Shown here piece by piece: positions 46,530-57,777 of a stretch of 64,000 nt of DNA; within the stretch, counting starts at the first letter, position 1; every line of letters begins with the position of its first letter. The translations under genes were made by a program, and so were the position numbers. The notes under the pieces are model-generated. The model made no database searches, was not told the origin of the DNA, and saw nothing but the letters and a program-made list of their open reading frames with translations. Source of the DNA: Vespa crabro (Eukaryota; Arthropoda; Insecta; Hymenoptera; Vespidae); NCBI RefSeq assembly GCF_910589235.1, contig NC_060965.1:516001-580000 (forward strand). The letters are read 5' to 3'.

Positions 46530-46910
46530 CCTCTATCTCTTTCTTTTACGCGTCTCGCGTATAGAGAAGTATGTAGCAAGTTCTATGCACGATTAGCCCA
46601 GGTCTCAACGCCATGAGCTGAATTTTAAAAGACGCAACTCAATGACGTTGCATAAAATTTTCTCGTTAGCGTTCATAGATGCGAGATAAAATAAATAGAT
46701 AAATAAATAGACACAGAATGACAGAAGAGAATAAAGAAGGAGAGAGAGAGAGAAACCATAAGAAAATCTTCTTGATCGGTCGGTCGGGTAAATATTTGCA
46801 GGTGGAGACGAGATGCGTATCCAGCTGCATTCAAGATCCTGTATCTCAAGGTTCATGTAAAAAGAGGAAGAGTCAGAGATTCATTCTGGAGGGGTGTGCT
46901 TTGCGATGGG
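45895..46910. other. 1.0-kb region between divergent cuticle-type genes
   Basis: No supported gene. Contains a (TC)n microsatellite at 46482-46525 and a GA tract at 46740-46753. It lies between the TATA boxes of the divergent genes at 45383 (minus) and 46997 (plus). Confidence 0.6.
46482..46525. repeat. (TC)n microsatellite
   Basis: TC dinucleotide repeat of about 44 bp. Confidence 0.95.
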
Positions 46911-46918
46911 TATAAAAG
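46911..46918 (+). promoter_or_regulatory. TATA box of gene at 46997
   Basis: TATAAAAG at 46911, 86 bp before the ATG. Confidence 0.8.
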
Positions 46919-46996
46919 CGCTTTCCGGTTCGATCAAAGATACAGAATCCACACTCTTCACTTCGAATTCAATCGTGATAGAAAACTTCCTTCAAG

Positions 46997-47334
46997 ATGT
47001 ACAAGCTGGTTAGTAAATGTTACATTTACCAAGGAACATTTTTGTTGAAGAAGAATTTTTCTAATCTCAATTTTTCATTCTATAACTCGTTATTTTATTT
47101 TTTCTATATCAGTGTATTCTTTTCGCCCTTTTGGTTGGCGTTTTCGGTGCACCTGCACCTGCACCAGCACCAGGACTTTTGTCAACGCCGGTCTTGGCAG
47201 CCTTGCCATCACCATTGTTGACCGCCACTAGCAGCCAATTCATCGCGAGAAATTACAACAATTTGGGATTGGGACCTATCACTTATGCTTCCGCGCCTGT
47301 GGTTTATCCTACTCATGCCGTCGTATCTATTTAG
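46997..47334 (+). CDS. Small secreted (cuticle-type) protein with SSQFIARNYN
   Basis: Two exons: 46997-47008 (ATG TAC AAG CTG) and 47113-47334, phase 0, giving 77 aa. The donor is GTTAGT and the acceptor ATATCAG. The signal peptide is MYKL / CILFALLVGVFG, followed by APAPAPAPGLLSTPVLAALP. The motif SSQFIARNYN is shared with the divergent neighbour at 45383, and the tail is GPITYASAPVVYPTHAVVSI. It has a TATA box and AATAAA at 47471-47476 as the likely poly(A) signal, so the whole transcription unit is about 550 bp. It is the shortest member of the cluster. Confidence 0.86.
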
Positions 47335-47620
47335 TGTCTGATGTTGCTCTTGCTTTAATGCGATTTGCTTCATTTTGCTTATGAAGTCACACATATAATA
47401 CATACGAAACTACGTGATATCGCACACGGAAAAATGCCCGTTCATTTGTCATCCGTTTTATCTTTCATTCAATAAATCATTTTCCAAGAAAATTCTCTTT
47501 GAAATGTCTAATTTCTTACTCCTTGCCTAAATTAAATATCTATCTATTTTCCGAAAGGAAATAGAATAGAGGCTCGATTCGAGATATTTCAAAATTCACG
47601 CTAGAAACGTGCTGGAGTAG

Positions 47621-47651
<31 letters not shown>

Positions 47652-48414
47652 TGTATTAAAAAATATTATAAAAATTTGCTACAAATGTACATAACGATAA
47701 GGCTCGAACGATTTTTTTTTTTTTTTTTTTTTTTAGATTGATTTTTAGATTTTTCAAGTTTGAAAGGAAAAGTGTTGTCGCGCAAATATGGCAATGACAT
47801 TGCGTCCGGAATTTGATTTTCATTTAATTAATTGAACAACGCCGAGATAATCTCGATGGCGTGTCATCGCCAAGAGCTCTATAATGCGGTACCATTTTCC
47901 GCATACGGTCGATCCTGTTTCGAGCGAACGTTCGCTTCAACCGGATCTCGGTGTGATGTCAGAGAACTTCAAGGCAAAACCCGCATATTTTTTCTCAAGT
48001 TCAAGTTCGCCGAGTCTGCTCGGTTCTCATGAGACGAGAAAGAAAGAGAGAGAGAGAGAAAGCACTAGTCACATTATAATCGCCTTCTCTCACTCTCGCT
48101 CCTCATTTATATATTAATTTACGAGTTCTACGCACTTGCATTTTTTATTAGTTCATATGTATATATATGAATATTTCCATAATGATTTGCATAACGAGGA
48201 GAATATTTAGACGACAATAGGATTTTAGAGAGCTAGCAGATTTTTTATTTGCTTATCGAGATATATAACATTGTTCGTTTTCGATTAGGTTTTCATCATA
48301 ATGCGGTTGATTTTTCGCACTAGGAAAAGTGAATTGCAATTCAAACGATGATGATTCAAGGCCCTGGCGAGAGGAATCAAAGGTCATCGATAGTTTAAAG
48401 GGTCGAGATTATTA
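47335..48414. other. 1.1-kb intergenic, between convergent genes
   Basis: No supported gene. The poly(A) signal AATAAA is at 47471-47476, an A-rich run at 47621-47652 and a T run at 47711-47734. Confidence 0.6.
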
Positions 48415-48813
48415 TTAGACAAGCGTGTAAGCTGCTTTGTAGGCGAGAGGTGCGTACGATGCGGCGTAGGTCAAAGGGGCTGCAAACGTTTTGTATGTTA
48501 ACGGAGCCGAATAGGAGTACGACGAGCTGACAGCTGCAGGTGCGGCAACGATTGGGGCAGAGTAAGCGATCGGCCCAGCGAAAATTGGTGATGGTTCTGG
48601 TGCTGGTGCTGGAGCGGATGCTGCGACGGCCGCAAGGGCGATGAAAATGATCTATAATTACAAATTTAAATCGATTAGATACATGAATTAATGAATTTTT
48701 ACAATTCCTCATTGAAAGCCAATATCACAAATTTTCCACGAGAATTTCATTTCTTTTCCTTTGTTACAATTTCAAATGACAAAGTTATAATAAATACTTA
48801 CCAGCTTGAACAT
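48415..48813 (-). CDS. Small Ala/Tyr-rich secreted (cuticle-type) protein
   Basis: Two exons: 48813-48802 (ATG TTC AAG CTG) and 48651-48415, phase 0 with GTAAGT donor and TATAG acceptor, giving 82 aa. The signal peptide is MFKL / IIFIALAAVAASA, then APAPAPEPSPIFAGPIAYSA. A Ser/Tyr block (VSSSYSYSAPLTYKTFAAP) and a Tyr-rich tail LTYAASYAPLAYKAAYTLV follow. TATAAAAG on the minus strand (48889-48882) is a clear TATA box. The tail resembles that of the divergent neighbour at 49425 (PYAYKAGYYI), suggesting a duplicated pair. The second exon has no internal start, so simple ORF calling misses this gene. Confidence 0.85.
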
Positions 48814-49148
48814 TCTTGGAGTATTGATATTTCGACTGGTCACGATGAACTAGTAATAACGTTTCCAATATCGGGGACTCTCTTTTATAGTCGCGAAATC
48901 AAGTTGGAACAGTAGGAGAGAAGCTCAGAGCCCGGCTTGGAAGCGGGAATAACCTTGAGGATTGCTACGACCTCCCTACTCGCTACTCTGATGCATGGTC
49001 AGGCCTTTCTTGCAAAGCGCCGAGAAACGTCCATCGCGTCTATTGGTTGGTTCCGTCGCGTGGAAAAAAAAAAGGGAGATGAGGAAGAAACAAACTGTTG
49101 CTTTCGTTTTCTCTTGTATCTCAAAGACGAAGATGGCGAAGACGACGA

Positions 49149-49214
<66 letters not shown>

Positions 49215-49424
49215 TGACGATGACGACGACGATGAAGACGAAGGGGCGACGTCCTCCACCGTACGATGTCTGAACGACGTCGAGTAGAGAAATTCAATGC
49301 GTACGGCAAGGGGGAGCGGGTGTAAAGAGGATCTCCACGAGAATCCTCCTATATAAGAGAGCCGCGTCTCGTATTTTCAGGTATTACTCTGCTACCGCCA
49401 ATCAGCTCGTACGCTAGAATCAAC
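48814..49424. promoter_or_regulatory. Shared upstream region of a divergent cuticle-type gene pair
   Basis: The minus-strand TATA box (48889-48882) and the plus-strand TATATAAG (49350-49357) face outward about 460 bp apart. Between them lies a GAC/GAT trinucleotide repeat (about 49133-49241). The ORFs that translate the repeat as poly-Asp, poly-Ser or poly-Arg are not genes. Confidence 0.6.
49133..49241. repeat. (GAC/GAT)n trinucleotide microsatellite
   Basis: About 35 GAC units with scattered GAT and GAA. Confidence 0.95.
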
Positions 49425-49940
49425 ATGTTCAAGTTGGTGAGTTCAAATATATTATCGAGTTATATTCCATTAGATTTATTCTATGAATTATTTCTTACGA
49501 ATTATTTCTATGATATTTATTTCATATATAAGACCAATACGAATATTTTAATTTTCTAAATGAAAAATAAACGTTGAAGTGACATTGAATTTTTTATTAG
49601 ATTAAAAAAAGTTACGCGAAATCAAAGTGATATTTATAAAATTTGACGTATACGATAGAAATTGATAATGATATTTAATTTGGTATAATCTGAAAATCAA
49701 TGTGTTTCGATTTAGTTCCTCGTTGCCGCCTTGTTGGCTTTCGCCGCAGCTGCACCTGCACCGGCACCCGGTGCTATTTTGAGTGCTCCCTTGGTAACCT
49801 CCTATGCTGGTGCACCGATCGTTTCCAATCTCGGCACGCCAGTGGCTTATTCGGCATATTCAGCACCGCTTGCTTACAATACCTACGCTTCACCGTACAG
49901 CTACGTACCTTACGCCTATAAAGCTGGATATTACATCTAA
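49425..49940 (+). CDS. Small Ala/Tyr-rich secreted (cuticle-type) protein
   Basis: Two exons: 49425-49436 (ATG TTC AAG TTG) and 49716-49940, phase 0, GT/AG, giving 78 aa. The signal peptide is MFKL / FLVAALLAFAAAA, then PAPAPGAILSAPLVTSYAGA. An alternating Tyr/Ala/Ser stretch (VAYSAYSAPLAYNTYASPYS) runs to the end PYAYKAGYYI. TATATAAG (49350-49357) is followed by TCAGGT at 49377. AATAAA occurs at 50132-50137 and 50244-50249. It is the last recognised member of the cluster and pairs head-to-head with the gene at 48415. Confidence 0.86.
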
Positions 49941-50510
49941 AAAAAGGATGATACTCATCACAGGACCCTGGCTACGATTCATCGATTCCCATTTCTTTTT
50001 CTTCCTTATCAATTAGTCTTCTTATTACTTTTTTCCTCCCTTCCCACCCTCCCCCCCCTCTCTCTCTCTCTCTCTTTCCTTGCCACCTTCTTAACCTTTC
50101 GTTACCTCCACGTATTATCGCCCGAACGTTCAATAAACCGTCAACAATATGTCCTGATAAAATCCTTCCCACACTTCTTTCCATTCCCTTTATTATATCG
50201 ATCTCATCGATTCCAATCATCAGTGAGCATGCAACTAAAAATCAATAAATCCGCTTGAAAAAGGCACACACCGAGTTGTTCTTCATTTCATTTCTTTTCT
50301 TCCGATTTTTTCGTTAAAGTAAGAACCGATTTTCACCTTTTGATATTTGAAAAAAATAATTCAGGCAATGCACGCAATTGCCTTGACTACTTTCTTCGTT
50401 CGTGACTAAAGAGAATGCGTATGTAAATAAGTAAGTAGATTTACGATAAATCTACAATTCCTCGATGCGAGTCGATCAAAATTTACGACAGATTCCTGTC
50501 ACGTAAGCCG

Positions 50511-50512
<2 letters not shown>

Positions 50513-50552
<40 letters not shown>
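50513..50552. repeat. (GA)n microsatellite
   Basis: Uninterrupted GA repeat of about 40 bp. Confidence 0.95.
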
Positions 50553-50555
<3 letters not shown>

Positions 50556-51949
50556 AAGAGGGACCAATTCGAAAATTCGTAATCGTACGTGATCGGGCGC
50601 CGTCCGATTTCTTGGCTTTCATCATGGAACTATTTTTGTTTTGTAGCTTAGACCACAGACGCTTTGTGCAGTGAACGCAAGTGCAGTCATTGCTGGAAGG
50701 TAACGCTGGTACACCGGCAATGTATATAACTGAAGTTGTATCGCTCGTTGCCAAGGCCACGAAACACAAAGGAGCAAGATCTGCAATCGTAATTTCATCC
50801 ACTCGTCAATCACAAATTTTCTTCTCTTTCGACGGGGATTCATTAAAAATTTTTATAGAAACGTTCTATCGTTATTTTGTTGTACGAACGATCGGTATTT
50901 CGTCGTTCTTTATTAAAAAAACTAATAAAAGAATAATGTAATAATGTATATGCATATATAGATATATACGTGTGCACTATAAGTACTAGACATTCTTCAT
51001 TTCGTTCTCAGGGTTCGTTGGCCGTCCCTGAAACTGCAGGTTCGCACCTGTGACCGCGAGTTATTTATAATTTCTTCAAGTAAATTGCTGCTCTCTCGCA
51101 TGAATTGTTCCTTTTTTTTCTCTTTCTTTCTTTCTTTCTGTCTGACTTTCTTTTACTACGCCGACGAAGTGGCCCTTAATATTATATATTTAGTAAAAAT
51201 AATGATTTATCTCCGATAAAGTAATAAATATTTAAGGCAAGCTCTGCCAATCGAATATATCTATAGAGGTATTACTGCTAAAAAAATACGTGCACGTATT
51301 ACCAAAGGAAGGCACATTCTGAAAGGTTTAGAAAGTCGGCTCCTTGATAGTTACAGACCGTTGTTGACCAATAACTTGAAGAAGACGGTCACGTCAAGGA
51401 AGACACGACGAAGGAATGATTTCTTTAGGAAGGTCATTTCAAACTTTAAACGATATCGAATGAATTTCAAATTATCACAGTAGGTAAACGTTAAAAAAAT
51501 GAACTTATCGAATGTCTTAACCACTTTAGTTATCTGATAATTTTATTAAAATTACTTTAATTAAATAATTATATTGCTTCCTTCCAAATGACCTTGTTAA
51601 GCATTTATCTAATACGTCAGAAGTTGAAACACACAAATAAATGACGAAAGTATTTAGATAATTAGATACACGATTATATACATATTCTCTGTAATAATAA
51701 TAATCATACGATATATATTTCTATTATTATCCACTTTATCTTCTAATTGGCATTATTGTGTAATCGTCGTTAACCCAAAAAATTGCTAATTAAATATTGA
51801 TATAAATTCACGTAAGACATTTTCTAACAATAATATTTCTCGGAAATCTTTCAACAAATCAGATATTATTTCTAAGAACATTATTTCGAGTAGACGTGCC
51901 GCGAATAAACGATAATTGTTTAAAATTAAATCGATAATATGAGCTGTTC

Positions 51950-52168
51950 ATTTTGAAAGTGGCCTAAGTCCATTTATTTTCAAATCGAGATATTTAAGGA
52001 TTTGCATTTCAATGAATTTAAAAATATACGTATAGGATACTAATGAGCCATACTACTTAACTGTATCTAAGGGTGTTAAATTTATATATTCCTATTAAAA
52101 TAGTGGCAATTATTAAGTGAATAATACGCATTTTCTTATCAAGAATGGAGTTAGGCCACTTTCAAAAT
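51950..52168. mobile_element. Possible 219-bp MITE-like element
   Basis: The ends 51950-51972 and 52146-52168 are inverted repeats matching at 22 of 23 positions (core ATTTTGAAAGTGGCCTAA). The interior is AT-rich and non-coding. No convincing target-site duplication: flanks beyond the match are GTTC and TATA. The family is unknown; a non-autonomous DNA transposon is one reading, a chance or hairpin-forming palindrome another. Confidence 0.45.
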
Positions 52169-54161
52169 TATAAATATATTATATCGATAAACGTTTAAAT
52201 TTATTTTAATAACGAAGAAACGATTGAATCAGCATCGAAATTATATATGTGCGAAAAAACGATTGCATCAAATTATATATATTATATGATATAACGATTC
52301 GATAAGCATTAAAATAATATATATATATATATAAATATATATATTTGTATTGTTTTCTATTATTATCATGAGACATAACGCATATAATTGTGAAATATTC
52401 TATTAACGAACGCATAACGGTTTTATAAATCTGATTGAACACCCAGACAGATACGAGATGTGCCAATGGGTAATAATCTACGCAACAATCGCTATTTCAG
52501 GAAAGCTTATATTGTATTTGCATCTATTGCATAACCCTTTATCAGAAATAATTATTTACGTTTGTCACAATTCGATATAACATAACTCGGAGCTTAAGGA
52601 AAACAATATTCGAAATATTACGTGTAAACGGAACGAGTTGACTTCGAGGAAAGAGGAATAAACTTTTCTCGGTCGTAATATATTATATTAAGAGTTTATA
52701 TTTATTTTTAATTGAATTTTTTCACTTCAAAAATTTTTTCAACGAAGCCTTCCCCGTTTATTCAAAGATCAAATTAAACAAAAAAATATCGACGAGTTGA
52801 ATTTGTTTTTTTTTTCTTTTTTCTTTCTTCTTTTTTCTCTCTCTTTTTTCTTTTTTCTTTTTTTTTTTTTTTTTTTTTTGATCTTAGACAAATGCGATCG
52901 ATCTCGAGGGAAACAATTAAACTCGATTCCAACATTGACTATCGTCACTGGATACATTCGAAAGTACTGTCTATGGTTGCATAACGTAGAAGCTTTTGTT
53001 TTTACATTTCCTGAATTAATTATATAACCGATGATAACAATACTTGAGGATTATGTGAATGTAAACACGATGCAACGATTACGTATGATTTTGGTTCTCG
53101 TTCTTATAACAAAATAATTTCTATCCCTACGTTCGTTTAATGACGATTTAATTTTTATCATCTATGATAAGATTCATAATAAATGTCATCTTTATCTCTC
53201 GTCAAGATTTTCTTGAAAGGAAGAATACAATTCTTTTCTTTGGTTTCAAGGAAAGGGGCGATTTTTCGACGAAAACAGTCATAGATTGCAAAAGAATGAA
53301 TCTTCTTCGACGATAAAGAGAGAGAGAGAGAGAGAGAAAAGAAAGAAAGAAAGAAAAGAGGCCAAAAATAAAGTATACGAAAAAAATTACGAAGTTGAAT
53401 GCTTCGTTTTCTTTTCGTTCCTTCCTTAAATCTGTCATATCCTGTACTAACTCACTTCTCGCATTTAAGAGAAAATGGATTGATCGAAGGGCAAGGTCTC
53501 TATGTGATGTATACTTAAATTTCTTTTTTTATACCGTCGTTTTTTCTTGTTATTCCTCTTTATCGAGGTCACTTGTAATATTCCGCGATCGTTTGAAAAT
53601 TACGTGATACGAGAAGAGAGAGAGAGAGAGAGAGAGAGACGCTGCGATGTTTTGCCGTCGTATCCGCAATTGAGGGCACGGATAAATTATTCCTTGATAA
53701 GGGGGCATTCATGACCCTCGAACAACCCTAGATTGACTACGACAATCGTGAAAATAATCTACGCCCACCCCGCATCCTTGTCCACCGCTTCTCGTGAAAT
53801 TACAAAGATACAAGAGAATTACGAAAAATAGATCACGGAGTTGTTGTTACAATCCGTTAATATTTTCGCAAGTGAAAACAAAAATTCGATGTCTATACAA
53901 CAATAGTTCGTTCGTTTTAAACATTTTACATAATAATTCTTTTCCATAACGTCATAATATTTTCGGTATCAATAATATTTGTATTATATTATAGTTTTTC
54001 TAAATATAGAATTATTCGTTTTTAATCGTATGATTCGAATAAAATGATATTTTTCGTTTTAAAAATTTGTCGAACGATCGATTAATCGCCATTTAGTTAA
54101 GCCAGAATAGAGATATTGATTATTCGCGAGTGCATACACTCTATCACATTGTTATCAACGG

Positions 54162-54171
54162 GGCAGCAGCG

Positions 54172-54213
<42 letters not shown>
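54162..54213. repeat. (CAG)n trinucleotide repeat
   Basis: About 16 CAG units with two interruptions, outside any accepted gene. Confidence 0.95.
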
Positions 54214-54214
<1 letters not shown>

Positions 54215-55298
54215 TAGCACTGAAAGCGTCAGTACCACCAGTTCATCCACCCTTTAAGATCGATCGCCAAGTTCAATAGCCGCGACAACCCCAAACCAAA
54301 GGACCGATATATAATTCGTTTTCAAATTATTCTAATCTCCGCATAATTCCTGGATAATTCGACAATTAAAATTAAGCGTCTCTACTGTACTCCTCGAACG
54401 ATTCATTTCTTAATTTATCCTTGGAGACAATAAAAAAAGAAAGAAGGAAAGAAAGAGAACGAGTGCAATGTCATCAACGATCGAAATAAAAGAAATTAGC
54501 GAAAGGAGAGAGAAAAGAAAAGTTGCGATATGAAGTTTCTTTTCCCATCTATTTCTTTCTTTTTTTTTTTTCTCCGACCCGAAGCAAGAGTACCAACTGA
54601 CTAGTAACAAGATATGTACTTTTCGTAGGTTTTTCTAACTTAAGAAGGACCCAAGATACCGCCCACATAGAATATAGCACGGAGGGAGAAAAAAAAGGGA
54701 CAGGAGAGGATCGTAAGAAGAACCGAGAAGTCTTCAATTTTTGGTGAAACGTAAGCCAGTGTCTTTCACCTTTGAGGAAAAAGTGTAATGTCCTCTTGCG
54801 ATAAACTTCGTTGGGAACGGATACGCTTTTCTTAATCAAAATTATTGATACAATGTTCTATCGTAATTGCTTACGTTAGAGACGATATGACAGAGAAAGA
54901 GAAATATAGAAATAGGATTTATAGGCATAACTCTCAGTCGGATGTATACGTAGTCCGCGTGTTTCTGCACGTGCTACGATCCTACAATACATCTGCCCAC
55001 ATTCTGTTCGGAATACCTTCTAATAATCTTGTAATTATTAATACGTATTTACTTATCTAATCGAAAGGAGCAATCGTTTCTTGTTAACGTTAGATAAATG
55101 ATAAAGTTAAGAAGAATCGAATAGATCTGACTTAAATGGACGATGACAAATATTATAAGATGTTTCTTTTTTTTTTTTTTTGTGACGGAGACGTAGATGG
55201 AAAGGATAATGATGTTACATTCGAGACGAGAAACCTCGACCTACGCTATGTCTCCTCTTCTTTTTCTTATGTATGTCTGAATCTGCTCAGCTGGAGAT

Positions 55299-55301
<3 letters not shown>

Positions 55302-55331
<30 letters not shown>
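55302..55331. repeat. (GA)n microsatellite
   Basis: GA repeat of about 30 bp. Confidence 0.95.
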
Positions 55332-55336
<5 letters not shown>

Positions 55337-56058
55337 CTTGAACTATAGATTAATAAGTTTTAATCCTTTAATCCTTCGAGAGAGACATCAGCACTCGAAA
55401 TCGACGCTGATCGACGCCAAATATTTGTCCCTTCGTATCTTAACGGTCTAATCCATTCTAAATCCACTTTGCGTCTGAAACAATGTGAACGTACAAATAA
55501 ATGCCCTAAGTCATTTTATAAATCCTTATATCTTTCGTGCACGTAGAATGAGAAGAACATATCGACGACGTATTTTTATCCTCGTAAAAATTTTTCTTCT
55601 AATATCAAAGTTCACGTCGAAAATTTGACGTCGGAAATATTTTGCCAAGCGAACCCTAAATCCGATTTAACGGAAATGCATACTTCAATTCTCGTGACAT
55701 TTTCCTACACCGACGGCAATTTTATTCGATTCAACGATTGTGAATGTCATCGAAGATGCATCGCGAAAAAAATCTCGAATAAACGAACTCGTGATTTCGT
55801 TGACTTTTTTTTTTCTTCTCTTTTTTTTTTTTCTATAATAAAATGTCTCAAAGAAAATCTCAAAGGGATTGATAGAAAGATTCTTGATAAATTCGTCCTG
55901 TGTTTCCTTCGGAGTCTTCTACGTTCCTCTATTCATCCCCTCTTTTACTCTCTCACTCACTCCCTCCTCGTCCATTTGTTCATCACCCTCGGAGAATCCC
56001 TCACACCCTCACGTAGTACGGCAAGCATGCGCGCGACCTGACATCGCTTAGGAGGGTC

Positions 56059-56094
56059 TATAAAGGTGCGCGACCATCGCAACCAGCTCAGTTC
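56059..56094 (+). promoter_or_regulatory. TATA box and initiator of His-rich protein gene
   Basis: TATAAAGG at 56059-56066 and TCAGTT at 56088-56093 place the start at A56090, 31 bp from the first T of the TATA box, the standard spacing. The predicted 5' UTR is 329 nt if unspliced. Confidence 0.8.
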
Positions 56095-56418
56095 GAAATC
56101 GTAAACAAAGCTTCGACGTCGAGGAAGTACCATACATTGGTCCACTACTCGATAAAAAGAAAAGTTACTTCGAATAATAGCTTGAAAGCTGAAGTGGTGC
56201 TTTTCAAAAGTGAAAGGTGTTTCGTTGAACTAAAGAAAAAATTTTCGAAGAAAGAAAAGATCATACTCCGTACGATCGAACGATCTGAGAGAAAAGAACG
56301 AGTAATTCACTCCGTACACCTGGATCAAACGAAGAAAAGTTTTTTCCGACTCGGTACTAGCGTAACCGAGTGGCGTAGGTCATTGCCAGTGATACTGGTG
56401 CATACGGCTCCATCGAGC

Positions 56419-57174
56419 ATGGAAGATTCAACGAGATTAACAGACTCGGACGAACATCATCATCACCACCACCATCATCATCATCATCATCATCATCATC
56501 ACGAGTATCGTCAACAAGAGCAACAGCCTCATCAACAACAGCTTCATCGGCAACATTCACGTCAGCATAATCGCGATCCCAGTGGTCATAGATTAGAGCT
56601 GATCGACGACGAATGTAGCACCGACAGTGGTTGCAGCAGCGGTGGTAGCAGCGGTAGCGCTGAAAAATTGTCTCGTCGTGGTAGCGCCGAACGTCTCTGC
56701 AGAGTCAATAGATCTCCTAGAAGTCATTGTTATCTGGACAGATTTCGTGGACGACCAACGAGATCGCAGGAACGATTGTCCAGCGTGCAGAGAAGCGTCG
56801 AGCGTACACGGGCGAAGTCATCGAGATCATGGAGTCCGAGCGATGTCAGGGGACATCAACGCGTAAGTGAATCTCCTTCTTACTCGCCAAGTCCATCGGA
56901 CGCTCACAGTAGCAGCGATAGCGACAGCATGAAAAGGCCGTCCACCGCCGAAACCCTTAGACGAGCTTTCCAGACCCTCAAAATATCATCGAAATGGGAG
57001 AGCAAGGATAAGAAGCACGCGAAAAAGAGCCCAAAGAGAATCCTAAGAAGTCCGGTCTCTTATACTTACGTAAGAGGACTCTCCGGTCTGCCGACTCAAA
57101 GAGTACCCAGAAATGCGGCCCAGCAGCTGATGATGTCCTGCACTTGTCAAGACTCGATAGGACTCTATCGATAA
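56419..57174 (+). CDS. His-tract, Ser/Arg-rich protein of unknown function
   Basis: Single-exon coding region of 251 aa. The frame is open from 56137, but the first ATG in it is at 56419 (MEDSTRLTDSDE). A run of about 16 His is followed by Gln/His-rich sequence, an acidic-to-Ser/Gly stretch (LIDDECSTDSGCSSGGSSGS) and many Arg-Ser-type phosphosite-like motifs (RRGSAERL, RSQERLSS, SPSYSPSPSD). A Lys-rich region contains LRRAFQTLKISSKWESKDKK. The C-terminus VSYTYVRGLSGLPTQRVPRN ... CTCQDSIGLYR is not low-complexity and is the most likely conserved part. There is no signal peptide or membrane segment. It has a TATA/Inr promoter and AATAAA at 57334-57339; a longer 3' UTR to AATAAA at about 60019 is possible. 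A donor-like GTAAGA at 57070 could give a spliced form. The family was not recognised. Confidence 0.75.
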   Translation: MEDSTRLTDSDEHHHHHHHHHHHHHHHHEYRQQEQQPHQQQLHRQHSRQHNRDPSGHRLELIDDECSTDSGCSSGGSSGSAEKLSRRGSAERLCRVNRSPRSHCYLDRFRGRPTRSQERLSSVQRSVERTRAKSSRSWSPSDVRGHQRVSESPSYSPSPSDAHSSSDSDSMKRPSTAETLRRAFQTLKISSKWESKDKKHAKKSPKRILRSPVSYTYVRGLSGLPTQRVPRNAAQQLMMSCTCQDSIGLYR

Positions 57175-57745
57175 GTTTCCTGTCTTTCCATCGTTCTCCG
57201 CTTAAAACGGAATTCAGAGTTGCGAAAAATTTGGAGATTTGGACTACGAGAACAATCGTTATCATTTACGTCCTTACATTATCATCCTTTTGATTCGTTC
57301 ACTTTGCTTTCTTCGTAGCTTAAGCTTTCGAAGAATAAAACGAATTCATTGAATGGGGATCAATTCGTACGTCAGCCTAATATCCCTTCGAGATGATCTT
57401 TTTCGAGGAAAAATCTAATCGATCGGCTGCCTATCCAAAAGCTCTTGAAATTTTTCCTACTATCATTCTCGTACGAACTAAAAACCTTCGCAAATACTCT
57501 TTCTACGTTTATTTCCAAAGTATTTTATATGACATACCGTATACGTATATGTGATATATTCATACTTTTATTCAAGACTTAAACAAGGAAAGATACAAAA
57601 AATTGACGAGCTACGAACTTTTTTCAACTTTCTCGAGTTTATCAAAACTCGAGCGAATCGTTGGATACTCGAGGCTACGTGGAAGCCGAGATTGTAAAGT
57701 TTACCGTTGCTTCTAAAGGATGGAAATAATTAAGAAGAAAAACCC

Positions 57746-57777
57746 ACAACAACAACAACAACAACAACAGCAACAAC
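57746..57777. repeat. (CAA)n repeat
   Basis: About 10 CAA units with one CAG. Confidence 0.9.

Larger units (their letters stand above)
49941..56058. other. 6.1-kb gene-poor region
   Basis: No supported gene. Contains the poly(A) signals of the gene at 49425, a GA microsatellite (50513-50552), a possible inverted-repeat element (51950-52168), T-rich tract (52804-52880), GA repeats (53316-53337, 53613-53639, 55302-55331) and a CAG repeat (54162-54213). An ORF with a CTCVHC cysteine cluster (50476-50802, minus) was considered and not accepted. Confidence 0.55.

Noticed and set aside
48937..49309. ORFs with poly-Asp, poly-Thr, poly-Ser or poly-Arg on both strands
   Set aside because: Direct translation of the GAC/GAT microsatellite in a promoter region.
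50476..50843. Minus-strand ORFs including one with CTCVHC
   Set aside because: No signal-peptide exon, acceptor or recognisable family; it begins next to the (GA)n repeat. Not strong enough to call.
56137..56418. 94 extra in-frame codons upstream of the His-rich protein
   Set aside because: The frame is open but its first codon is TTG; the first ATG is at 56419, and the region fits the 5' UTR downstream of the predicted start at 56090.
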